Assembly (NCBI GenBank): GCA_030595925.1
Contig: JAUVLC010000121.1
Location: 1-7,046, forward strand
Origin: Clostridia bacterium
Lineage (GTDB): Bacteria > CBDUZB01 > JAGLHV01
Direction: 5' to 3'
DNA length: 7,046 nucleotides
How positions within the stretch are numbered: position 1 is the stretch's first letter; each line of letters opens with the position of its first letter. Positions 1 to 6,028 of the stretch are shown here, piece by piece. The notes under the pieces were generated by a model. It had not been told where the DNA came from, did no database searches, and was given only the letters and a program-made list of their open reading frames with translations. The position numbers and the translations under genes are program-made.

Positions 1-65
1 CTATCTGTCATTTCCCTGCGTAATCGACAAGTACTGTGTTTTAAATTCGCATTGTATTTTAACAC
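1..65 (-). CDS. Partial DUF559-family (Vsr-like endonuclease fold) protein, N-terminus only
   Basis: Read on the minus strand from a GTG at 65-63, the frame stays open to the window edge for 21 codons and gives VLKYNANLKHSTCRLRREMT followed by D. The pattern Y-N-x-x-L-K-x5-L-R-x-x-M-T-D is the typical N-terminus of DUF559 proteins, small nucleases related to the very-short-patch-repair fold. The next, incomplete codon begins AG, which allows Ser, a residue often found after MTD in that family. A GGGGG run seven bases upstream of the GTG could act as ribosome-binding site; it is part of the adjacent palindromic repeat. The in-frame stop at 92-90 limits how far upstream the start can lie. The catalytic part is outside the window, so function and intactness cannot be judged. 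The call rests on one short motif. Confidence 0.5.
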   Translation of the reverse strand, partial: MLKYNANLKHSTCRLRREMTD

Positions 66-68
66 CTT

Positions 69-103
69 AAATCCCCCTAACCCCCTTTTTCAAAGGGGGA
101 AAT
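69..103. repeat. Palindromic C5/G5 dispersed-type repeat
   Basis: The segment has two C5 runs (73-77 and 81-85) followed by a perfect 8-bp stem, CCCCCTTT at 81-88 with AAAGGGGG at 92-99, around a 3-base loop. AAAT flanks the unit on both sides (69-72 and 100-103). I recall similar C-rich/G-rich palindromes as multi-copy, MITE-like repeats in unrelated bacteria; only one copy is visible here, so dispersal is inferred. On the minus strand it lies directly before the DUF559-like start and provides a GGGGG run at SD distance. Confidence 0.6.
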
Positions 104-130
104 TACTTTTCATATTCTTTCATACTTCTT

Positions 131-158
131 TTGACACTACCAAAATTTAATATACAAT
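131..158 (+). promoter_or_regulatory. Sigma70-like promoter candidate without an evident gene
   Basis: TTGACA (131-136) is a perfect -35 hexamer. It is followed after 16 bp by TACAAT (153-158), a five-of-six match to the -10 hexamer. No convincing plus-strand ORF follows before 371, so any transcript would run into the antisense of the phosphatase gene. In DNA this AT-rich a chance match is quite possible. Confidence 0.3.
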
Positions 159-159
159 A

Positions 160-188
160 TAAATAACACATATTTTATAGATTGTCAA
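160..188 (-). promoter_or_regulatory. Promoter candidate for the DUF559-like gene
   Basis: On the minus strand TTGACA (188-183) is followed after 17 bp by TATTTA (165-160), preceded by TGT, an extended -10 feature. The -10 hexamer itself is poor. It points to the GTG at 65, and the transcript would include the palindromic repeat at 69-103 just before the start codon. Confidence 0.25.
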
Positions 189-371
189 TATAAAAGTCAA
201 AATTTCTATATTTTGGTTATATATAAGGCTTAAAAAACATATTTAGTCTATAAATAATACAGGAAAATAGAAATATTCCTCTTTCTTGCCACTAATATTT
301 TTCCCGCCAAAAGTAAATAAGCTGTGCAAACTTCATTAACATACTACTCTTAAATAATTAGCAATACCTTT

Positions 372-860
372 TCAAGTAATTTTTTCCCATTTATCATTCA
401 CATAATCACCTATCCCGCTCGGCAAATAATTCGGATATAGTTTTATAAACTCATTTTTAGCAGATATAAAACAATCATCAGGAATAATTTTAAGCCTTTT
501 AGCTAAATAAAGCACACCAAGTGTAGGGGCTCTTGATTGCCCTTGATCACAATGAATCAAAACTTTTCTTTGATTACTCCATTTTTCTATAAAATCAAGA
601 ATTTTATTAAATGTTTCAACTCCGCTCCAATTATAAAGATGAGCGGCACCATCAACCCAGTTTAAAGAAACCCTATTGTCTTTTTCATAAAAGATATAGT
701 TAGGATGATCTTTGTTGGGCTTGTTTGTTGTCGTATTCCAACCAAAGATTTTATAATGGATTGATTGTGTCGCATGTACAAAAGCCCAATCTCGGTCGTT
801 TGTTTGAGCAATATCGTTCATTGTGCCAATAAATAGATTGGTTTGAGGTAGTTGTGTCAT
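372..860 (-). CDS. Cysteine-based dual-specificity-type protein phosphatase (162 aa)
   Basis: The signature HCDQGQSRAP (residues 103-112) carries the P-loop C-x5-R of the protein tyrosine/dual-specificity phosphatase superfamily: Cys104 would be the nucleophile and Arg110 the phosphate-binding residue. The N-terminal LFIGTMNDI (9-17) matches the usual first strand of small DSPs, and Asp70 in NWVDG is a candidate general acid. At 162 aa it is about a minimal DSP domain. No signal peptide or membrane segment is visible, so it should be cytoplasmic. The ATG lies two bases after the stop of the zinc-ribbon gene, with no clear SD, which suggests translational coupling; it is the last gene of the row. 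The substrate (phosphoprotein, nucleotide or RNA end) cannot be told from the sequence. The fold and chemistry are well supported; a role in defence is only suggested by the neighbours. Confidence 0.82.
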   Translation of the reverse strand: MTQLPQTNLFIGTMNDIAQTNDRDWAFVHATQSIHYKIFGWNTTTNKPNKDHPNYIFYEKDNRVSLNWVDGAAHLYNWSGVETFNKILDFIEKWSNQRKVLIHCDQGQSRAPTLGVLYLAKRLKIIPDDCFISAKNEFIKLYPNYLPSGIGDYVNDKWEKIT

Positions 861-862
861 AA

Positions 863-1738
863 TTAAATAATTTTCAATAATATTTTTCTTATAATATGCG
901 TTGCGCCTTTAAACTCTTCAATTTCTAACGGAGCAATTTGATTTAATAGAGACCCGTCTTCTGGAATTATATCAATGTATTTTTGATCAATAACACCTTT
1001 GTTATGCTGATAAATATGCCTTTTTTGGAATAGTTTTTTTATCGTTAAGATTTCATCATTATCTAATCCATTAAAAAGACTTATCCCAAACTCATCTTTG
1101 AAAAAATTTTCCGCACTTTTAAGATTTTGAAAATTATATTTTTTCCGAGACCTATTCCTTTTTTTGCAAAAATCTTCAAAAGTAGAAACCAAATCGTTAT
1201 ACACATAACGTAAAGATCTATTTTTATCGCTGGCGTTTTCGATCTCCGTAAAAATAATGGATATATTTGTATCGTAAATTATAATGTTGTCACATTTGCA
1301 TAGGGGACAGTACCCAAAAATGCCATACACTTGAAATTTTGCTTTACACTCAGAGCATTCAATTTCCGAATCTACCTCTTTTTCAGTTGGCGGCGAAATA
1401 TATTTTTTTCTGTAAGGACTTCCTATTTTATATGAAAAAGAACTATTTTTGCTTGATCCGCTTTGTTTACCAAATGTTTCACTTAGCATTTTACTAAATT
1501 CATTGGAAACATAAGTCTTAGCTTCTTCTTCTAGATTTTCTTGAGCATATTTCAAATCATCTTGTGCCCATAATTCGTTTTTATTAAATAGTAAACTACA
1601 ATATGGACAATACATTTCGTCCTTCAAAGAATTTTGATGTATTTTGAAATATCTTTTACAATCCGGATTATTGCATTCTCTACCGAAAAAACCGTCTTGA
1701 GTTGGAATAGAAATTTTGAATGTTAATGTTTTGCTCAT
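863..1738 (-). CDS. Double zinc-ribbon protein with a C-terminal HEPN-like R-x4-H motif (291 aa)
   Basis: The protein has two four-cysteine zinc-binding sites. The first is C22-x4-C27 with C44-x2-C47, the second C128-x2-C131 with C144-x2-C147. A polar, Ser/Lys-rich linker (about 90-120) separates them. The C-terminal half is predicted helical and holds RHIYQHNKGVID (240-251). Arg240 and His245 fit the R-x4-6-H signature of HEPN domains, many of which are metal-independent RNases in toxin-antitoxin, abortive-infection and CRISPR-linked proteins. The zinc ribbons could bind nucleic acid or mediate assembly. The gene starts 28 bp after the winged-helix gene and ends two bases before the phosphatase gene. 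I do not recognise a named family. The zinc ribbons are clear; the HEPN assignment rests on the motif, its Asn-Lys-Gly surroundings and the helical context, so RNase activity is a hypothesis. Confidence 0.7.
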   Translation of the reverse strand: MSKTLTFKISIPTQDGFFGRECNNPDCKRYFKIHQNSLKDEMYCPYCSLLFNKNELWAQDDLKYAQENLEEEAKTYVSNEFSKMLSETFGKQSGSSKNSSFSYKIGSPYRKKYISPPTEKEVDSEIECSECKAKFQVYGIFGYCPLCKCDNIIIYDTNISIIFTEIENASDKNRSLRYVYNDLVSTFEDFCKKRNRSRKKYNFQNLKSAENFFKDEFGISLFNGLDNDEILTIKKLFQKRHIYQHNKGVIDQKYIDIIPEDGSLLNQIAPLEIEEFKGATHIIRKILLKII

Positions 1739-1766
1739 AGTTTAGTTTTTGATTATCCTAATTTCT

Positions 1767-2102
1767 TCATTTTAATTTTTTAGAAACTCGATATCCTTTA
1801 CTTGTCAACTTAAATAATTGACCGAATTCATGAACGACTAATCCTTTTCTTATTAAACGATCTAGTCCCTCGTTGTATATAATTGTTTTTTCTATATTAT
1901 CTTCAAAATAAAAATTCCTATTACCTGCTCTGACAAATGCTCCTGTTTGGTCTGCACTAAGTTTATAAATTTCTCCAGTTGCTTCTTTTAAAATGTCTTT
2001 TTCTTCCTTACTTAAAAACAAACAGATCGCCAGATTGCTACCAGTAATATTTTTCAGGAACCATTCAACCATTTTTGATAATAAACCCGTTGGATCATTC
2101 AT
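1767..2102 (-). CDS. Small winged-helix-like protein (111 aa), hypothetical
   Basis: The C-terminal part (about 75-111) has a helix with LDRLIRKGLV, then a strand, and then LTSKGYRVSKKL. This arrangement is typical of a winged helix-turn-helix in which the wing is followed by a final helix. The middle has an LSKEEKDILKEA helix (30-41) and a short beta stretch, resembling a common group of small hypothetical proteins with the pattern LS-x-EAKELL ... DEL-x-x-GLI-x-x-x-x-x-x-F-x-V-T-x-x-GY. The N-terminal 25 residues are amphipathic. The ATG overlaps by four bases (2102-2099, ATGA) with the stop of an open tail frame upstream, which looks like the original end of the preceding gene. It may bind DNA and regulate the locus or act as an adaptor; neither is shown. 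No SD is visible. Confidence 0.65.
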   Translation of the reverse strand: MNDPTGLLSKMVEWFLKNITGSNLAICLFLSKEEKDILKEATGEIYKLSADQTGAFVRAGNRNFYFEDNIEKTIIYNEGLDRLIRKGLVVHEFGQLFKLTSKGYRVSKKLK

Positions 2103-2190
2103 AATTGTTTATCAATAATTTTAATTTCTTTATTAGTAAATAATTCATAAAACGGTTTAAGTGCTTTTTCAAATAAATTTTCATGTTTTT
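2099..2190 (-). pseudogene. Frame-shifted C-terminal tail of the DUF5677/HEPN-like gene
   Basis: In the frame ending with TGA at 2101-2099 the minus strand encodes 28 residues after the A-run. They begin HENLFEKALKPFYELF and end EIKIIDKQL. The segment has no ATG, GTG or TTG start and a stop (TAA 2191-2189) just upstream, so it cannot be a separate gene. Its mixed charged/hydrophobic helical composition, and the 4-bp ATGA overlap with the next start codon, are what the true end of the upstream gene would look like. A one-base difference in A5 (2186-2190) explains it. A sequencing or assembly error is the main alternative to a real mutation. Confidence 0.55.
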
Positions 2191-2819
2191 ATAGAAGCCT
2201 TGTTTTCAATCAAGGCTCGCAAGTGCTTTTTTATTATTTCTTCACAATCATCAGCAAATTTTAAAATTTCATCCCATTTTTCTTTCGGCATATCCAAAGC
2301 ACCCGCGCCCATTTTGATAGTGGCTGTGCCTTCTTTTTGAGAATTAGCGTCAGCTAATATTTTAATTTGATCACTTGAAAAATGTAAAATATTACAACAG
2401 GTGTCGTAAGTTTTCCTAACACTCAACTGAGTTACTGATTCAAAGTGTCTAATCAGGTCATCGTCTCGCAATTTTACCCACTGATTTTTTGATGTATCAA
2501 ATTTCATCAGTCTGCCGTTTTCAACAAATTTCTTATAAAAATCGTCGGGCTTTTGCGAGGTGCAATCGTAAACGAAAACCATTACTGTCTCAATAAGGCT
2601 TCTCGTTAGACACATAGTGCCAATGAAATTATTTTGTTTGACCAGTTGTTTTATTCCGTCAATAAGATTTGCCACCATATTAACTGACGGGTATGTTATA
2701 AGCAACTCCCATTCGTAAAGATTGCCATCACGAAGACGCATTAATCTTTCAGTAAGACCAACGAGCGAATCATTTCGCTTATTAGCCCCGATTTTCAATA
2801 ATTGTAATATCTTGCGCAT
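2181..2819 (-). CDS. DUF5677/HEPN-like alpha-helical protein, C-terminus probably cut by a frameshift
   Basis: The reading frame gives about 212 aa from the ATG at 2819. In-frame alternatives are ATGs at 2873 and 2828, which overlap the restriction gene more, and a TTG at 2798. None has a convincing SD, so the start is uncertain. The protein is almost entirely helical and soluble. It contains CLTRSLIETVMVF (Arg73, Glu77), followed later by YDTCCNILHFSSDQI (His146). Paired R-S-L-x-E and x-x-H-x-S helices recall DUF5677 and related HEPN-like folds, which are often found in defence and mobile regions. Its first codons overlap the end of the restriction gene, suggesting coupled expression. The frame stops at TGA 2183-2181. 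Dropping one A from the A5 run at 2190-2186 would continue it for 28 well-formed residues to a TGA at 2101-2099 that overlaps the next ATG, so the present gene is probably truncated. Biochemical function is unknown. Confidence 0.65.
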   Translation of the reverse strand: MRKILQLLKIGANKRNDSLVGLTERLMRLRDGNLYEWELLITYPSVNMVANLIDGIKQLVKQNNFIGTMCLTRSLIETVMVFVYDCTSQKPDDFYKKFVENGRLMKFDTSKNQWVKLRDDDLIRHFESVTQLSVRKTYDTCCNILHFSSDQIKILADANSQKEGTATIKMGAGALDMPKEKWDEILKFADDCEEIIKKHLRALIENKASIKT

Positions 2820-5502
2820 TAAGTCCATAAAGTTTATAAATTGCCTCGTCAATTTCGCAGTCAAGCTTTTCAATTTCCCGTTTTAACGAGTTATATTTAT
2901 CCGTATTTTCTGAAGTCGCTTGAAGCTTTTTGTGAAGTTCGAACATTCGTTGTGCGACATTTTCTAAAGATTCAGATTTTTCAATAATAGGCATTTCTTT
3001 CATAAATTGCGTAAAATATCTTATTCCTTTGTCTCCCAAACCAGAGGCAATTTGCCTGTAATACCAATTCATCAATTTTGAATTTAAAATTGCTACCCAA
3101 GATTTCTTTACATTACCAACAATCATGTAAATTGTATTATTAAAATAATAACCTTCATTATCCAAATAAAAACCGCCCTTTTCTGAAATATCAGGATAAA
3201 TTATTTTGGGTTTTTCAAATTCATCATAATAAACACAAGATCTTAAATGGTACCATTCCATTATTTGAGGCTTATAATCAGTTCTCTTCTTTAATTGATT
3301 TTCATACTTTGACAAATGTTTATAAATCGCAGGATATTTTTTTATATCAACTCCTATTTTTGCTTTTATCAAATACAGGTTCGGATAATCTAATTCATAC
3401 CTTTTTATATCTCGACCTCGAACAATTGACACAATAATTTCCTTTGAATTTAAATTTTCGAAAATTAATTCTTTCTTTTTCGCTTCATCGATAATAAATG
3501 CCTCGTTGCAACCGGATTTTATACCAAAATAAATATTTACGCCTTCCCAATCTTTAATCTTCTTCCCAACACTTTCTATTTTTCTTTTTAGATTTAATTC
3601 CGTTTCATCAATAAAAGACCAACCTTTTTCCGACAAACTGCTTTGAGGGACTTTGATTTTTTTGTTATAAAGTATTTGATGATTTTTTCTTGGTTTTTCT
3701 TTTTGAATGATGATTATACAAGGATCAACTGTAGCGGCTTCAAAAACTTTATCATTGAATTTATCAATTAAGCTAATAATCTTAAAATTATTTTGAATGT
3801 ATTTTCTTAGGTTCATTCCATAACCTGATTTGATAAATTTGTTTGAAACAATAAAACCAAAATATCCGCCATCTTTTAAAAGACACATCGATTTTTCAAA
3901 GAAATAAACAAATAGGTCAGCGGTTCCCGCATACACATCTGGAAACTCTTTTTCAAAATAAGCTTTGTACTGTTTAATTCTTTCCTGTCTTACATAAGGC
4001 GGATTACCAATAATCACATCAAAACCACCTTGAGCAAAAACCTCTTTGAATTCTTCATTAAAATTAAACGGTTTCTGTTCCCGCCACTTTTCACCAAAAT
4101 ATTTTTCCAGCTTTTCGGCATTTCCCGACACAAGCGAATTACCGGAATTTAAATTATGCTGAAGCGTCGGCAGTTTTGTCTTTTGTGATAAAACCTTTAG
4201 CAAAAGGTTAAGTTGGGCTATTTCTACCGCCTGGGCGTCAAGATCAACACCAAAAATATTTTCTTTCAGAATATCAAATTTGGTAAAAAACGAAATTTGC
4301 GGATTTTGTTTTGTCAGGGTTTCCAAAATTTTGTCATAGGCGGCAGTGAGAAATGAACCGGAGCCGCAAGCGGGGTCGAGCACTTTTATTTTTGAAATAT
4401 TTTTCGGCTTTGTCTTTTTTAAAACCTCACCTAAAGTTTCTTTAATAATAAATTCAACAATATATTCAGGCGTATAGTAAATGCCTTGCGATTTGCGCTT
4501 TGATTTTGATTTGTCCTCTCCCTTGCGTCCCTGTACAAAACTCAAATACTGCTCGTAAATTCCACCCAAAACATCGGCAGAAATGGCGGAAAAATCATAG
4601 CGATAGCCGTTTTTTGTTTTGTATAAACCTTTTATAACTTCGGAAATTATTTTGTCGTTTACTTTCCATTCTTCGCAATAATGAAGTGCGAAAAGTTTAG
4701 AATTAAAACCGTCGTCAAAGTCGCGAAAAACTTTTACTAACTGTTTGTATAAATTGGTTTTCCCGCCTCGTAAAATGCTAAGCAAAATATTCGGCTCGAT
4801 TTTTCTATCCTCAGCGGTACGGATAAAGATAAGACGGTCGAGAATTCTCTGTACCCCTTCGTTTAATTCCTCATCAGTTAAAGTATTTTGCTTTTTGAAA
4901 TCTCTGGTGAGCAAAACACGCCAAGACATCAAATCTTCAAAAAGTTTCTCTCCAACTTGCTTTCTTTGGGTAAGTTTGCCCCATTTTTCTGCTTCTTTGT
5001 CTAAAAATTTCTGTTCAAAACTTTCTTTTGATAAAAGCCAAAGCTGGTCAAAACGGCCAATAAAATCCCGCCAATCAATCTCAATGAAAAGATTTTGCGA
5101 AATACTTTTTGGAGGAATTTCGGCATTGAAGATTTTAATGCTTTCAAAATCCGTTAAAACTGCCCAAGTAACGCTTTTATTCCAACTATAATTAATTGCC
5201 TGTTCCGCCCATTTCCAATCGTCCAAATCAACCTTCATCGCTTTGGCTTCCAAAAACATCACGGGAATATTGCTGAAACGAAAAGCTAAATCAACCCTAC
5301 CGCCGGAAACATTCTCCTCTGTGGTAACTTCATTATCGGTGGTAAGATTTCTCATATCCCAGCCGAGAAATTCAAAAAGCGGTTCGATAAATTCGTTTCG
5401 GGTTTGAGCTTCATTGTAGGACTTAATCTTTCCTTCCGCAGCTATCCGCTGGTACTTTTCGACAAGCTTTTGAATTTGTTGTTTTGCTTTTTGTTTATTC
5501 AT
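2782..5502 (-). CDS. Type IIG-like restriction-modification enzyme: endonuclease and N6-adenine methyltransferase in one chain (906 aa)
   Basis: One polypeptide carries all three R-M functions. An N-terminal PD-(D/E)xK-type nuclease domain shows Asp71 (GGRVDLAF) and Glu85-Ala-Lys87, as in HsdR_N-type domains. A helical connector (about 150-330) leads to a gamma-class methyltransferase. YYTPEYIVEFI (342-352) resembles motif X, DPACGSGSF (376-384) is the SAM-binding motif I, GVDLD (418-422) is the acidic SAM-ribose region, and NPPY (500-503) is catalytic motif IV, diagnostic for adenine-N6 methylation. Residues about 600-840 fit a TaqI/Eco57I-type target-recognition region, followed by a C-terminal helical segment (855-895). 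No helicase motifs are present, so it is not type I or III. The length is normal for this class. The ATG at 5502 lies four bases behind the stop of a broken XRE regulator and has no SD. The recognition sequence cannot be predicted. It probably heads the operon. Confidence 0.93.
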   Translation of the reverse strand: MNKQKAKQQIQKLVEKYQRIAAEGKIKSYNEAQTRNEFIEPLFEFLGWDMRNLTTDNEVTTEENVSGGRVDLAFRFSNIPVMFLEAKAMKVDLDDWKWAEQAINYSWNKSVTWAVLTDFESIKIFNAEIPPKSISQNLFIEIDWRDFIGRFDQLWLLSKESFEQKFLDKEAEKWGKLTQRKQVGEKLFEDLMSWRVLLTRDFKKQNTLTDEELNEGVQRILDRLIFIRTAEDRKIEPNILLSILRGGKTNLYKQLVKVFRDFDDGFNSKLFALHYCEEWKVNDKIISEVIKGLYKTKNGYRYDFSAISADVLGGIYEQYLSFVQGRKGEDKSKSKRKSQGIYYTPEYIVEFIIKETLGEVLKKTKPKNISKIKVLDPACGSGSFLTAAYDKILETLTKQNPQISFFTKFDILKENIFGVDLDAQAVEIAQLNLLLKVLSQKTKLPTLQHNLNSGNSLVSGNAEKLEKYFGEKWREQKPFNFNEEFKEVFAQGGFDVIIGNPPYVRQERIKQYKAYFEKEFPDVYAGTADLFVYFFEKSMCLLKDGGYFGFIVSNKFIKSGYGMNLRKYIQNNFKIISLIDKFNDKVFEAATVDPCIIIIQKEKPRKNHQILYNKKIKVPQSSLSEKGWSFIDETELNLKRKIESVGKKIKDWEGVNIYFGIKSGCNEAFIIDEAKKKELIFENLNSKEIIVSIVRGRDIKRYELDYPNLYLIKAKIGVDIKKYPAIYKHLSKYENQLKKRTDYKPQIMEWYHLRSCVYYDEFEKPKIIYPDISEKGGFYLDNEGYYFNNTIYMIVGNVKKSWVAILNSKLMNWYYRQIASGLGDKGIRYFTQFMKEMPIIEKSESLENVAQRMFELHKKLQATSENTDKYNSLKREIEKLDCEIDEAIYKLYGLNAQDITIIENRG

Positions 5503-5506
5503 AGGA

Positions 5507-5653
5507 TTATTTCAATAAATTATCTAAGGTAATATTTAGCGTTTTGGCAATATTTGCCATAACAAACACAGATGGCTTTTTAAAAACATTACTCTCATTT
5601 TAATCTTAGTAATATCAAAAATTCCAGCTATCTAAAATTTTTATTAATTCTGA
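5507..5653 (-). pseudogene. Remnant of an XRE-family HTH (controller-like) regulator
   Basis: On the minus strand, up to the TAA at 5509-5507, one frame reads NESNVFKKPSVFVMANIAK followed by TLNITLDNLLK. This is the characteristic last half of a short Cro/CI-type regulator (K-P-S-V-x-V-M-A-x-I-A-x-x-L-x-x-x-L-D-x-L-L-K). Just upstream a second frame gives IAGIFDITKI, which joins the first as ...TKIENESN... if one base is restored near 5600. A third frame gives SELIKILD (5653-5630), the usual start of the HTH helices. At least two frameshifts and the lack of an intact N-terminus mark it as a pseudogene. Its stop lies four bases before the restriction-enzyme ATG, the usual position of a controller protein in R-M loci. 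Loss of the frame would abolish both its regulatory role and any translational coupling. Confidence 0.65.
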
Positions 5654-5702
5654 ATATATTTATATGGTTTATATGTTTTACGCTAAATATATTACTGCTA
5701 TT

Positions 5703-5733
5703 AATATATTACAAAAAAATTACTTTATGTCAA
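5703..5733 (-). promoter_or_regulatory. Candidate promoter of the restriction-enzyme gene row
   Basis: On the minus strand a perfect TTGACA (5733-5728) is followed by TATATT (5708-5703), a five-of-six -10 hexamer, at a spacing of 19 bp, longer than the ideal 17. A transcript from here would pass through the XRE remnant and reach the restriction ATG after about 190 bases. It is the best minus-strand candidate I see between the ATPase gene and the restriction gene. AT-richness makes chance matches likely. Confidence 0.35.
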
Positions 5734-5737
5734 AAAA

Positions 5738-5769
5738 AATCCGCTTCGGGCATCTCGGAGACACTTCAT
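5738..5769. repeat. Imperfect direct repeat, copy A
   Basis: AATCCGCTTC at 5738-5747 is repeated exactly 100 bp downstream (5838-5847). In both places it is followed by a similar CATC-(T)-CGGAGAC-(A)-CTT block (5751-5766 here), separated by a longer insert in copy B. The short plus-strand ORF across both copies (5664-5918) has no SD and reads through repeat DNA, so it is not called as a gene. Confidence 0.45.
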
Positions 5770-5791
5770 TCATAATACCCCTTAATTTTTA

Positions 5792-5804
5792 TGTGGTAAC
5801 CACA
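5792..5804. repeat. Short perfect palindrome TGTGGTAACCACA
   Basis: Two 6-base arms, TGTGGT (5792-5797) and ACCACA (5799-5804), surround a single central A. It lies in the non-coding region between the two divergent transcription units. It could be an operator-type dimer site or simply part of the repeat-rich DNA; nothing distinguishes these. Confidence 0.35.
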
Positions 5805-5837
5805 ACCTTTCTTGGCTACCCGCTAGTCCGTAAGATG

Positions 5838-5881
5838 AATCCGCTTCCGGAGGAAAGTTGCAATATCATCGGAGACTTTCC
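5838..5881. repeat. Imperfect direct repeat, copy B, with a hairpin
   Basis: This copy begins with the AATCCGCTTC shared with copy A. It also contains an inverted repeat, GGAAAGT (5852-5858) with ACTTTCC (5875-5881), around a 16-base loop that includes the ATCATCGGAG block shared with copy A. It runs directly into the inverted repeat at 5881. Confidence 0.4.
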
Positions 5882-5904
5882 GCAGGCTAAAAGCCTGCGA
5901 CTAC
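5881..5904. repeat. REP-like inverted repeat, copy 1
   Basis: Arms CGCAGGCT (5881-5888) and AGCCTGCG (5892-5899) with centre AAA, followed by ACTAC. It is the same unit as at 6083-6105 apart from one base in the centre. This kind of palindrome with a fixed ACTAC tail is of the type dispersed through many bacterial genomes; only two copies are visible here. Confidence 0.7.
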
Positions 5905-6028
5905 ACCCATTACACTAAATCTTTGTGCAATGTTAAACTCTTGACGTGCTGTCTTATACTAACAAATATAATGAAAACAATCAAATTAAAAATGATGTCC
6001 CATTTCCATTCACTCCAACTTATTTTAT

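Larger units (their letters stand above)
104..371. other. AT-rich intergenic stretch with no gene
   Basis: Between the repeat and the end of the phosphatase gene I see no ORF with recognisable protein character and no clear GC-rich terminator hairpin for the minus-strand gene row. Apart from the two facing promoter candidates there is a weak 5-bp inverted repeat, AGGAA (261-265) with TTCCT (276-280), without a T-run. The stretch is very AT-rich throughout. Confidence 0.6.

Noticed and set aside
2095-2184. 29-aa minus-strand ORF starting in an ATGA overlap with the DUF5677/HEPN-like stop
   Set aside because: Its composition (Leu/Ile/Lys/Asn) is what random AT-rich DNA gives, and it runs past the next gene's start. 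The other frame ends exactly in an ATGA overlap and looks like a real protein tail.
2181-2195. Programmed -1 frameshift at the A-run
   Set aside because: The run is T-A5-C, one A short of the classical A-AAA-AAC slippery heptamer, and a -1 shift leads into the less protein-like frame.
4745-5191. 148-aa plus-strand ORF inside the restriction gene
   Set aside because: It is antisense to conserved nuclease-connector coding sequence, rich in Ser/Lys/Phe as expected for a shadow frame, and has no SD.
5664-5918. 84-aa plus-strand ORF in the intergenic region
   Set aside because: It reads through the imperfect direct repeats and the first CGCAGGCT palindrome, has no SD and no recognisable protein pattern.
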